Below, piece by piece: positions 24,601 to 35,425 of a DNA stretch of 64,000 bases (position 1 is the first letter of the stretch; each line of letters begins with the position of its first letter). The stretch spans positions 38,579-102,578 of the forward strand of contig QXVZ01027330.1 of assembly GCA_008931825.1 (NCBI GenBank). The letters run 5' to 3'. This DNA comes from Phallusia fumigata (taxonomy: Eukaryota; Chordata; Ascidiacea; Phlebobranchia; Ascidiidae). The translations under genes and the position numbers were made by a program. Under the pieces are notes generated by a model that saw nothing but the letters and a program-made list of their open reading frames with translations, ran no database searches and was not told the origin of the DNA.

Positions 24601-27600
24601 AAGGGCCTGTACCACAATTAAAAAACTNTGAAACCACGTTGGAAAGGGTCGTTTAGAGTTTGTAGTTTACTACGGCCTGACCAAAGGTCACTGCAGGTCA
24701 AACTATTGATTAGTGTAACTGTGGGGTTTAGTTCATGCTTTGGACATTGAGATTGAAATTGACATGATGTAGAAAATGATTTAGTTAAATTATAAATGGA
24801 AATCTTTACTTTTAAATTTGTAAAACTGATTTTTAAACCGATCACGTTCTAAAAACATCACTACTATTCAGAAATTGCATGTGTGTGGGGACCCATATGT
24901 TTATGCTAGCAGAAACAATCATGTTATAAAATGCCAAGGGAGTAAGGGACCCAATGTAATGTGGGTATTAAAAATATATCCAATGTAATAAAGAAAATGG
25001 TACATGTGGAGAACATCATTTTGAGGTGGTAGTGTATGTGGTATGAAAATATGGAGAACGCCACCTCTCTAGTTAGATTACGTAAGTGTAAGGTTCACAA
25101 AGAATAGTATCAAAAAGATAACTGTAGGACCACATGTAAAATAATATAGTTGGACACATGCTCTTTTCAAATTGGGTAGCAGCATCGTGATGGACTATTT
25201 AACCACCCTTCTAGTCTAGAAATGATTTAATTATTTTGATGTCAGACACTTTGGAGAAAAAAGACGTATCAACTCTTTCTCAAACTTCTGGGTCAAGTGA
25301 TGTTCAAATAGCTGGTTCTTCTCACACAAAAATGACCAGTGAGTTACAAAACAGTTACATTTTTTTGTTTTTGTAATAAGACATATATATATATTGCAGC
25401 CAAGGTAAGTAGCTCATCAACAAGCGGTAATAAAGATGGTTTAGCATTTGAAAAGAAAACAAACTTGGTTTTACAAACTAACACTGCAAATCAATCAGGT
25501 AAGAGATTGCAGAACTTCTTTACACGGCATTGCTTTAATTTGTTGCCTTTTACAGATCCAAATCAAAAACCATCTTCTACTTTTGGTTTTGTGCCCCTTA
25601 CGCAGTCCACTGTTGGGACAACAGCTAGCTCTTTGCCAAGCCAAAAAGCAACCTTTCAGTTTGCTACAGCACCCCAAGCCAAACAACAGGAGGTGAAAAC
25701 AACCTCATCTTCGCTGAGCTCTACAAACACTTTCCAATTTGGTGCGACCCCACAAACAAATTCCACTATGAAAGCTGTAGGTGGTTCTTCACAAAACCAA
25801 ACCTTTCAGTTTGGTGCACCGTCACAACCTAAACCGACACTCGCGATATCATCAGCTAGTGCTGTGCCAAAACTACCAACTTTTGGTGCTAGCGATCCAG
25901 ATGCTGCTACAAAAGTTAATTTAAATGATCCAACAAAAAGCACCAGCACTAGTTCATTTGGATTTAGCACTGCACCCAAGCAGCCAACATTTTCATTTGG
26001 ATCAAAGAAATCTGATGTCGGTGGAAATGAAATCAAGAGCATGTTTGGTCAACCAACTACAACCGGGGGAACAAGTCAAAAACCCTCGGGTTTCTCATTT
26101 ACTGGAACAACTTTAAAACCACAACAAAATAACGAATTAGTCCCAAAACCATTTGGTTTTTCAGCAAGCAACCAATCAGCTGATACTGGTCAATCAAGTA
26201 CTTCAGGTTTGTGTGATTGCTGTGACCTTGCTGCTAACGCTGAAACAAACATTCTTATTTATTGTAAAAAGGTTTCCAGTTTGGATCAGGAAGCAAAGGA
26301 GTATTGGAAACACCTGCTGGTGGTTTTAGCTTTTCCAAAAATCCAAGTACATCTACATTTCAACAAAGTAAAGATTTTGTAATAATTCATTTCAATAAAT
26401 GTTTCACTATCTTTTTGCTTTGGACAGAACCCACTTTTCAGTTTGGTGCCAAGCCTGAAGGAAGTAGTGCGGCTAGTTTTAACTTTGGCAATCAGCAACA
26501 AACACAACCAGATTCAACAAGTGGCTTTCAGTTTGGAGCATCAACTGCTACCTCAAACAGTTTTGCGTGAGTTTAAATTTTTTGATAAAAATGTCGGCGT
26601 TTGTCATTTTCTCCAGTAAAAAAGTGAGAATTACACTGTAAGTTTCCTTTAAGATTAGTTCGCAAAGTTTACTTGATGTAGATTGTCAGTATGTAGGAAC
26701 ATCATGGTTTTTTACTTGTTTTGGTCGAGGAATAGTCGTGCCCACCCATATTATGTCCCCGAAACTGGTGATTTTTTGTCCATAGGCGGGGTCATTTTGC
26801 TTACAGCATTTGTTATGAAAAGATCTCTTCAAATTTTACTTTAAACATTGTAGGGCATTTAAAGTTGTGCATTGACAATTTTTATCCTTGTTCACCCATT
26901 GTTGGACCACAGGCCCTAAAACTGAGAACTTTGTTTGTACAATGAGTTGGTGCCCTTAAATAGATTAAAATGTCAACCTTACTCCTCAGTGGTTACCCTT
27001 CCACACTGAAATATCTGCCATGCAGTTGTACATAGGCGTGTATTTGGTCTATCTATGAGCGAATACGTCATTAAGAGTTAAGTCCGGTTGACTAACACAG
27101 GCTTATGCAGCTCAAGCTGCAAATCTTGCGCAAGACAAAGAATTATGCCCTGAACTCGAAATGGTGCAACCATGAACCAGAAATTCACTCGCAACTGTTT
27201 GCAACAGGATATTTTAGCTTGTGAAAATCAAGCTGTGATTGCGTTGCTGTAATTGACATAGGTGGTTTAGATAATGCTATAAAAGATGCCGTATAGCAAT
27301 AACTCCGCTTCCACTTGTGGTAGTGCTTTACAATACCGTTGCATGTAAACCATTATCGGTTTATCAAATGACAAAGATAGGGCTTCTTTTAAATCGCGTT
27401 GAAAAAGGTCGAGAGTTTGATGGGCGCCGCACGATCAAAGTTTACTGCAGGTCAATGTACAAGTCTTGCACAGCACTGTTAAGTATGATGTAATTCACCT
27501 GTGCAACAACTAGGCGTATTATTCATTAGTTAGTGTAGATAAAGATGTAGTTTAAATCATGCTTTAATATGGAAACTTTCATCGACATGATTTGGTTGGT

Positions 27601-28343
27601 TTCAGCAAACAGTAAAAATAATTTGGTTGGTTTCAGCAAACGGTAAAAAATGATTTGGTTGATTTCAGCAAACGGTAAAAAATGATTTGGTTGGTGTCAG
27701 CAAACGGCAAAAAGTGATTTGGTTGGTGTCAGCAAATGGCAAAAAATGATTTGGTTGGTTTCAGCAAACGGTAAAAAAATGATTTGGTTGGTGTCAGCAA
27801 ACGGCAATAGGCAATATTGAGAATGCCACCCAAAACTGCAGGTTATCAATCGCCTATCCCTGCTCCTGTAAGAAGAACTGTTGTTTCTTTGTTACTGGCA
27901 AAAATCAAGCTATACATTTAGGTGTTTGGAAAATTTGTATCATTGGAAAGTTAAATGTTTAGTAATTAGTTAAGCACACATGATACAAGTTAGTGCACAG
28001 AAACGCCAACTTTGCTTGCAGGAACAAACTTTGTTGCAAACAAGCATTGTAACTCAGGGATCCATTGTCTGGTCATTTTTGTAACTGGTCATATCAGTGT
28101 ATGTTTCAAAAGTAAAAGTAGCTATTTGCAATCACACTCCAACTGGTTTATACTTTTTTGAGTTTCTATTTAAAAAAATTCTTTTCACTTACTAGAGCAA
28201 ATGCATTATCTGCTCCGCAAGCTCCTGCTGGTGGATCATCGATGTTCAGTATTGGCCAGACAAATACAGCCAATCCCGGCAGAGCGTCAACTCCTGTATC
28301 CGGGCGCCAAATCAAACGAGCAACTAGGCGCGTAAGAAAATAA
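15651..28343 (+). CDS. NUP153: Nucleoporin Nup153, 25 exons
   Basis: Nup153 sits in the nuclear basket and binds importins, lamins and Ran. Exons: 15651-15728, 16402-16492, 16717-16799, 17533-17644, 18227-18489, 18764-18928, 19717-19761, 20141-20200, 20279-20403, 20470-20537, 21658-21734, 22113-22241, 22319-22435, 22643-22697, 22764-22913, 22981-23764, 23837-23946, 24080-24220, 24425-24565, 25246-25338, 25400-25498, 25556-26206, 26272-26367, 26428-26566, 28196-28343. All phases agree, giving about 1339 residues (human about 1475). Seen: N-terminal ESGGGKIKIKK and RVSDSVKSLLTP; the conserved stretch AKKILKTLEKMSTPLHDAKK; GVGGKMK and LPSFNFG; SVMDIL; six zinc fingers (about 563-838); an FG region with many FxFG/FG; and the C-terminal SGRQIKRATRRVRK, like SGRKIKTAVRRRK in human. 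Exon 11 was found because exons 10 and 12 are out of phase without it. Confidence 0.95.
18960..19642. repeat. Degenerate hairpin-family copy in NUP153 intron 6, split by a Mutator-like element
   Basis: Left part shows the decayed hairpin end (TTTTTTCCTGAAGGGG) and CTGACAGTTACCCCCTAGCCC. The right part resumes with TTGGCTATGGTATGTGTGG and ends with AAAGCCGCTTTCTGC. The 322-bp element 19243-19564 is inserted between them. Confidence 0.45.
19243..19564. mobile_element. Mutator-like (MULE) miniature element with 33-bp inverted repeats
   Basis: The ends are inverted repeats of about 33 bp starting GGGCAACTCT, with two mismatches between 19243-19275 and 19532-19564. A perfect 9-bp direct repeat, TCTTTTAAT, flanks it at 19234-19242 and 19565-19573. 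Long inverted repeats with a 9-bp target duplication point to the Mutator superfamily; that assignment is from family knowledge. It encodes nothing. Confidence 0.8.
20570..21517 (-). mobile_element. Long-subfamily hairpin element, NUP153 intron 10
   Basis: Shares with the 9008-10288 element the stretches TAAGTCACCTAGA, ACTAATCCAAATGTATT, GAGGGAGTGATTGA-like and CACTGCAGGTCAAGCTATTGG, and the end CCACCTCTCTAG. The hairpin end is missing, so it is truncated next to the exon 10 donor. Confidence 0.6.
22981..23946 (+). other. NUP153: Six RanBP2-type zinc fingers of Nup153
   Basis: Six copies of the pattern W-E-C-x2-C-(x10)-C-x2-C are encoded. Five lie in exon 16 (starting KWECESC, KWECTVC, KWECPVC, KWECSCC, KWECGVC) and one in exon 17 (KWECNVC). 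In the vertebrate family these fingers bind Ran. The human protein has four, so this protein carries two more. Confidence 0.93.
24566..25245. repeat. NUP153 intron 19: truncated hairpin-family copies and an N
   Basis: An N at 24628 marks an assembly uncertainty. Directly after it begins a 5'-truncated copy of the long subfamily (24629-25072) ending CCACCTCTCTAG. A second, short remnant follows and ends CCACCCTTCTAG at about 25214. Confidence 0.6.
26567..28195. repeat. NUP153 intron 24: diverged transposon remnant
   Basis: The last intron (1.6 kb) holds a strongly diverged relative of the long hairpin subfamily (for example TTTACTGCAGGTCAATGTAC near 27440) and a decayed terminus, GAGAATGCCACCC, near 27820. 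It also carries the minisatellite listed separately. No coding sequence is seen. Confidence 0.4.
27587..27810. repeat. 32-bp minisatellite, about seven copies
   Basis: About seven tandem units of roughly 32 bp, each containing TGATTTGGTTGG and TCAGCAAACGG, with small differences between units (TTTCAG or TGTCAG; GGTAAAA or GGCAAAA). It lies in the last NUP153 intron. Confidence 0.85.
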
Positions 28344-30168
28344 ATATTTTGCTGAATTTGCAAACTACCCTCCCCCCACTTGTGCAGCTCATACGGTGCC
28401 ACTGGTGGTTGATATAATATAAAATAACTCCCCGTTGTTTTTTATTTGTTTTAAAAATGGACAACATAATTTGACTTAATCAGTCATATTCACATTTCTT
28501 TCGTCTTTGCTTGTATTTAGTCGTCACGTACATAATTTTTTATTTAAAGTAATATTTTGCAACTCGGATAAATCAACTTTAAAAGTAATCACCAATCACG
28601 GCAGTGTCTTTATATTCGCAATAGACGTGCTTTTGAAGTCACTGCCATGTTAGTTAATTTTATGACCTTATTGTCCACCGTTTTTCGATCGCTCATGTTA
28701 ATAAACACCTGTTGCTTACATAATACTCGTGGCTGTTTTTGGCTAATTATTGATTTATGCAAAAGCAACATGCAGATTTTGTATTGATAAATACAGTAGC
28801 GATTTTTAAAACTTTTGCACTCAAACATATCCACAAAAAATATGTATAATTGCCTTGTCAGAAATCTTTTCATCAAAAAGCTGCAAAATAGAGTTTTGTT
28901 TGCGGTTGTTTGTCCTTTCCGTGACAAAAATGGTAAATCGCACTGCACCAGGACTGACCTTTAAAAAAAAGAAACATAAATTCAAGCCGATAATATGTCT
29001 ACAACAGTAGCAGCCCGGCAGTGTACGAATGTTCTACTTATAATAGAAAAAAAAGCTTTTTAACAGATCCACAAACGAAATCAGTGCATATCCGATACGA
29101 ATAAAAAGTATTGGTTGACATCATGGTAAATAAATTTTTTGGCTGCGTTGTCTGAAAAGCCATTTGTTATGTATCTGATACACTATTATCTTTCCCATCG
29201 CTTGAAAATATCACTGCGTTTTTTCATAAGTGGCTTGAATTTCAAGAGTTTGTTAAGAGGTTTTTGAAATCAGTTTTAGTGACTTACTATGGATGATGTG
29301 TTTTAATGTGCTACCTATTAGCTGCCAGAAGAAAAAGTAAAGATGAAGAAAAGAAACCACCATCATAGTACGTTGTAAGACTAAACTGCAATACGCTTGA
29401 ATCAAATTTGAACCCGGATTTAACTTAATTGCTTGTAGAAATAGCAGTGTCATTCAGTTTTATTTGGAAAAATCGAAAATGACTTTTGCACTTGGCTTAA
29501 TACAATCTAAAACAACGCGTAGGTAGTTTTTTTCAAGTAAACTAACAACTCTTATATGAGCTAATACGCTTAAATCAATGCAAACGTAGAGTAACTTCTT
29601 TGTATGTGGGATTCCTTTGGAAAAATAAAGTACCTTCCTTAGCAGAATAGCTTCGATTTACCGTTCTCTTTGCCAGATTTTTTGGAATTATATTTTACGA
29701 TATCTATATGCGTGCTTTAAGGTTCAATTATTACGTCCGTCGAGAAACTAATTACAATTTTGCCCCTTTTGCAGGTTTGAAATCATTGAATTAGTCGTGC
29801 TTTACTGTTTTAAAAAAGTTCTTGTGTATAAGTAGGTTTTCTTGGCACAATAACGAAACAAATTTGTAACACAAAACTGCGCAGACGAATTCACGATTCG
29901 CAAATTGTCTTTTATTCAAGTCTGTCGGATTTGAAACACCCACTCAAGTAGCGTTAGGGCGAGATAATAGAATTGAAGTCATTGTCGTGTGTAGGTATTT
30001 TAAACTCTCTCCTCGTTGTAGCATCTCTCCAACAAATAAGGATCCCCATTATCTTTAAGTGGTTCTTTTCTGAAGGTTGCCAACATTAACCAATCGAAAC
30101 TGTAGATTCTATATAATTGCTGACAGTTTGAAGGTTTGGCTATTTAAATGAATTCTTTTGCTGTGTAG
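28344..30168. other. Intergenic region downstream of NUP153
   Basis: No gene was found. AATAAA overlaps the NUP153 stop codon (28340-28345) and could serve as its poly(A) signal. The upstream exon or exons of the next gene probably lie here, but I could not place them. Confidence 0.4.
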
Positions 30169-33100
30169 AAAAATCACCTTTTGTCCTAGAGAAGCAGGAC
30201 GTTGTTTCATCTGATGATTCAGAAATTGACTTGCAACATTTGAGGCGAAATGAAATAACACCAAGTAAATCCAGAAGTCGCAGCAGAAAGTCACAACAGG
30301 CAATATTTATATGTTTGGATCAGTAATGCATTTATTCATTCAAAATAAGAGTCAAGTTGTCGCAAAAAATATTCCTAGGGTTACCTGTGTACATTTGTCA
30401 TCAATTGATACATTTGTTTTTTAAACAGATTCAGGGACGACGCAAGAGTGACGTCCTTGGCAAACAAACCGGTAAGCAAGTAAGATTCATCTGATGGCCG
30501 ACTATGTTTAAAAACTACTCTAAATATTTTTTCAATAAATGTACATGTCGCGACTACAACTCTTGCTCTGGTAAAGTTACCGACCGACAAAAATATGTCT
30601 ACAAATAAAATATCTTCATGTTACAATTGTATCTTCCGAAGATGGAAAAGTACTTTTGGGATCGTTGTTCTTTATGGTCCGGCAACTTTCCGTTGGTGTA
30701 TCCATATGTTGTCCCGCTTGTAGCTTGGTGTTCGTCACTTTTTTGACGTGTAGCAAAATATCTGTTTATCTTAGTCCTTATCGTTCGTTATTTGCAGCTG
30801 TTTTCCATATTTTTGCGGTGTTACGTATTCGCAAGTTGTTACAATACAATATAATTGATCTAATGTTGCTTTTAGAGACACGAAGAAGACATTCGTCAAA
30901 TGCACATAAGTTTACTTTGGAGGTGTTAAGCTGCTTGGAGAAACTCGAGGAAAGTTCAAGAGTACATCGAACTTCGGTTAAACCAAGTTCTTTCCACCAA
31001 ACAGTTCCACGTCGCACCAAAGGAAAACAGGCAAAAATATCAAGCATAGAAGATGAAATGCGACAGGAAATTGGAATATCAAGCTCTGCTGAGTCACCAA
31101 TCGAAGTATAAAAAAGTTGATTTATATTTGAATAAATTTATCCAACAAATAACCCTATTAGAAAATGATTTATCCACTTTTTGCTTGGAAAATGTGCAGG
31201 ATGGCATGGCATACAATGTTGCCACATCGTCTATGGTTCTTTCCTCACACAACGACTCAACAAAAACAGCTCCTGATCAAGCTTATAAGAGGTAAAAGTC
31301 GGAAGTCCAATTTTTTATTGTTTTTAAAACAGTACGCAGGCCTGCAAGAGGCCGGCCTTGTGCCTTTTGCAGGTCTGGCGTACTGTGATTTATCTATAAG
31401 TGTGCCGTTATCGTTTGCCTGCATGTAAGCTTAGGTAGATCTCAGTATCAAATATGCACAAGCATTTCATTCACAGTTTTTTTTAAAAAGTTTTATTTAT
31501 TTCTGCATTATACCATAGATACAGTTGCGGTTTTATTTCTTTTGTGTCAAACATAATTTATTTTAAAAACTTTATTTGTATTTTTTATAGTGGGCAGAAA
31601 AACTATGATCAATCGCTCGTTTTAAAATCAAATACTGATGGAACGGTAGAGAAATGTCAGACAAACCCCGAAACGATGCAAAAGCTAAAAGTCAAAGATG
31701 GTGATAACTATTATGATGAACCGTCTATAATGACTGAGGGAAGGTTGACCCGAGTTGAACGGCATAGGATCAACTCTCCACCTTTGTCACCACGGCTATC
31801 CCCAATCCAATTGTTTCGGGTCCCTTCGAAATTCAATTCGCATTCCACAGAGGCAGAAGAAATTGTAACAGAACAACTTGTTTTAAACAAACCTACTCGT
31901 CCATTAGACAAACACATTCCAAACGGGGATGATATACCAAACACTGTCCGCCCGGATCAACATTACACCATCGTTGGCAAAACAAATGAAAACAATCTCA
32001 GAGCAAATTCTAGTTCACATTCAAAATCCTCGTTCAGTAGTTCCAAGCACAGTGAAGCTTTTGACAACGAACCCAGTCAAAATAAAAATAAATGTTTACC
32101 ATCGTATATCAAGGTTTGGGATGAAAAAGCCGACGGCGTGCTAGAAATTGTGACGAAAACGGAATCCACAGAGTCCCTCGAGAAAGAGATATTGAGTGAT
32201 AAAGTTGTAACGTCCAGTTTATCAATTGGCGTGTTGGACCATGTACAAAACGATTCACTAACAAAACCATCCCGGTTACCTCTACATCTTGCATCAGAAT
32301 CAGGTTTGTTTGAGCCTAGGCGGGATTCAGATCAAAACTCACATACGACTAAGTCTAGTTTTGAAATCGTGGAAGATAGTTCTCCTGTGGACTACGAGTC
32401 AAAACGTTTGAATTATAGCGTGTTCGTCAATCCGGTTAACAAGTCTCCAACAATACGAAAAACGACCTGCAAATCTCAAATGTTTGGCAAATCATTTTCT
32501 TTTGAAAATGAAAAGATCAATCTACCAAACCAAACAATTGATACCGACATGAGCAATAGTTCTGATTACAACATAAACCACGATGTGACCACGCAGTGTG
32601 CTGTATTACCAGTAAAGACCGAAAAGAAGTTCAGGCATGCAAATGACGGTTACAAACTGGAATATCGTGCGGAAAACGTCACTAAAACTGCTGTTGAAAA
32701 AATATACCATTGTGATAAAAACAAAAGTAATTTTGACTGTGCGTTGGATGGGAGTTGTAAATCTCTTCGATCACTTGCACTTCCTGTGCAACGTGAAATG
32801 TTTGAGATTGAGGGGGAATCACAAGATGAGTTCACTAAACTCGACAAACAAAGTTGTGAGAGAAGCTTATTTTCGGGCTGGTGGAAATATGATTCTTCCT
32901 TTCCCTGGTATCAGTTCGACGGAAAGGGCATCGGTTGGAAGGTATGATACTTTGGAAATATTTTTGATTTTGCGTAAACAACCACTTTAAGCACTGGATT
33001 AAAAATACGGAGTCCTTGTCCCACCCCTCATTTTACTCACCCTTAGTTCGGGTGGTTAGTTGTCCTGTCGAACACCACTCTCTCTCCCTTCCAAGGCCCC

Positions 33101-34421
33101 CTCGACTGGTTCCACCAACGTCACACCCCCAGTTGCGCCAAACTCACTCTCTTGTGAGCCCCGTGACATAACCCCTTATAGTTACGGTGTAGCTGCAGCG
33201 CGTTCGCCTTGATCCACCAATTGTGCCCTTAACAATTTTGCGGCTCATAACGTTTTAACGTTGCGCAGCTATTTCTGGCCTGGTGATTGATTTAGTGCTA
33301 TTGTGTCGCTAATTTTTTTTTACCAAGCAAAATAAACCTAACTTAACTCAACTCAACTTGTTTTTACCGAGGTCCGGAGTAAAAAATTACAACAGTTTAA
33401 AAAAAACTTTCAGGAAAGAAGGCGGGTACAAGGGTAGGGGATACAGAGTTTATGATAAATGATTAAATAGTGAAACAAAGCGACATGTTGCGTTCTACCC
33501 TCAATGGCAAACTAATCTTGCAACGCATTGACATGGAAGGTAATTTGAGTAGATCGATGTTTACTTTTGTTCGATTGCTTTGTTTAGATTATATTTTCAC
33601 CGATTCTTCTATTTATCGGTCCGTTTGTGTGGGTTTCAAACGTTCTTAACTTGACCCCGCGAATTCGCTTGGCGTGCCAAAACTGCTGGCGCTGTGACGA
33701 AGACGAATACTGGTTTAGTTGCAAGGTAATGCAAAGTTTTTGTTTGCTAATGCTTTTTTAACCGATGAACAGAATAACAATTGTTAAAAATGTGTTTGCA
33801 AAAACATCTTTGAAATATCTGCCGAGTGTTCAGCGCAAATGCCTTGTGCTCGCGGGGTTATGGGTTCCCATCCTGTCTCAGTCGCTTGTGTTTTCCTAGG
33901 CAAGAAACTTTAGCGGCATTGTTCAAACTAAGTTAACCCGGATGGTTTGCGCAAATTAAAGCCACCAATTTAAAAAATGAAATAAAAAATGGTCCAACGA
34001 ATCTGCAACGAGGCAGGTAGATTCAGGCTTTGTTCCTAGGATAAAATGAAACACACTAACAAGGAAATCGAACCACGTTTGATATACGGGTTTGGTATAC
34101 CACTGTAATAGAAATTCATTATCATACGAGGTTATATCATCCCAGCAGGCCAAATTACAATTTACTAAGTTTAGTGAAAAAGTTCAAAGACTTTTACCGA
34201 CCCCTGATATGGACTCTGGTTTGACTTTCTGTCACGTTTATATATTTATTTCCAAATTTCAGGGCAAAGGAAGCGGAATTATTTGTCTACTCATTCCTGT
34301 CTACGCTCTACTTGGTCCATTGATTATTGCATTTACAGTTTTGACTGTGATTTTATTGGCGTGTTGTGGCGATTCCAAACCGATTAACTCACAAACCTTG
34401 CCAAATATTCACTCGTATTAA
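30169..34421 (+). CDS. Unrecognised coiled-coil membrane protein, with an apparent 1-base frameshift
   Basis: Exons: 30169-30299, 30429-30471, 30876-31291, 31591-32941, 33588-33725, 34263-34421. At least one upstream exon with the start codon is missing, because exon 30169 opens in phase 1 and has no Met. The visible part is about 740 residues: an SR/KR-rich N-terminal piece (SKSRSRSRKSQQ), a predicted coiled coil, a long polar region (exon 4, 450 residues, several SP sites), then WWKYDSSFPWYQFDGKG. Two hydrophobic segments follow, around IFSPILLFIGPFVWV and GIICLLIPVYALLGPLIIAF, with a cysteine-rich loop between them (CQNCWRCDEDEYWFSC) and a short tail. In exon 3 the frame breaks near 31068-31070; one A too many there would explain it, since the downstream frame and exit phase then fit. 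I do not know the family. A nuclear-envelope or endomembrane protein is a guess. Confidence 0.65.
30300..30428 (+). other. Candidate GC-AG intron
   Basis: The only phase-consistent join between exons 30169-30299 and 30429-30471 uses a GC donor (CAACAG|GCAATA) with a normal AG acceptor. GT sites further on give stop codons in a following exon. Confidence 0.45.
31331..31384. repeat. GC-rich hairpin in an intron
   Basis: AGTACGCAGGCCTGCAA (31331-31347) pairs with a near-perfect inverse ending at 31384, with one extra G and one G-U type change. The loop itself contains the palindrome AGGCCGGCCT. It lies in the intron 31292-31590. Confidence 0.6.
33003..33370 (+). mobile_element. SINE-like repeat, family 2, copy 1
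   Basis: Shares GTAGCTGCAG, a block with GCGCAGCTATTTCTGGCC, and GCCTGGTGATTGATTT with the copy at 39395-39665. Ends in an A/CT-rich tail (AACTTAACTCAACTCAAC). It sits in the intron before the first membrane exon of the 30169-34421 gene. Confidence 0.6.
33818..34053 (+). mobile_element. tRNA-derived SINE, copy 1
   Basis: A tRNA-like head with an A-box-like CAGCGCAAATG and a B-box-like GGGTTCCCATCC is followed by CAAGAAACTTTAGCGGCATTG and a tail GATTCAGGCTTTG...AGGATAAAATG, shared with 36993-37235. It lies in the last intron of the 30169-34421 gene. Confidence 0.65.
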
Positions 34422-35425
34422 GCGTTCAAAGCTCCATATGATATTTAGCTATATAGGTTTGCTTTTTTCCCTTGCATTTTATAATACAACCTAATTGTTG
34501 CATGTTTTGTGTTTTCCATCTTTTCGCTTTAAATACATTATATTAAATAATCGTGTGAAGAATTTTACAGATTTTATAAAGGGCCAGTAAAGTTTTGTTG
34601 CTATTCATTGATGTTTTGTATATTGGGGACGGTGAAAAAGCACAGTGGCAGGTGTGGATTGCTTTGTACGCATGTATGTCAAATTTTTCACAAAAAATTC
34701 ATATCTCGGTTAGTCGGCAACTGAGTTTTATAACAGTAAAATATAAACAATCTTTTTTTGTCTTTCTGCCACCATGACGCATACATTGCCGACGATCTCA
34801 CTATCTCACTTTCAAACTTGGTTTGCAAATTACCAAAACAAAAAGATGTGAATTATGTTTAGTAATTACTTAATTATTTGTTGAATCGTGAGCCCAAATG
34901 TTAGTGGGCACATACTTGCAACCGGTATAACATACATATTTTACAGGCGTGTTTAAATGCGATATTCAGTGCAACGGAAAGAGAAAGCATTAACACCATA
35001 GTATTGATATCAATAAAATCACATTGGCAAATTAGCAAAAAACGTAAATACACTGTTACCACAGAAAATGTAATGCTGATCGCAAAAAACATGCTGTCTA
35101 ACTTATCATTGTTCGCCAAATATTACTTAGTTTTGTTTCGTTTCGCCAGATGAATTGCGACTTTAAGAAACAAAGTGTTATTCTCCAGCACAATCCAAAG
35201 GACAATAATATCGAAATCTTTCTGTTTTCCACCAATCAGAGCACCGATAGCAATTTTAACAACAAAACGGAGGACAGCGATCACAGTAGAGTTTTTACAC
35301 GTCACCCACAACGTATGTGCTATATCTGTACAAGCGGCTGAATTCACAATAAATATCTAAGTTTAAACATTTCGCCACCCATGTGAACAAAAGCTTCATT
35401 CTACCCAGACTTTCTTTTACAGGCT
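34422..35425. other. Convergent intergenic region
   Basis: 3' ends of the membrane-protein gene (+) and the metalloproteinase (-) face each other. Overlapping open frames at 35123-35360 on both strands have no recognisable content. Nothing else is seen. Confidence 0.4.
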
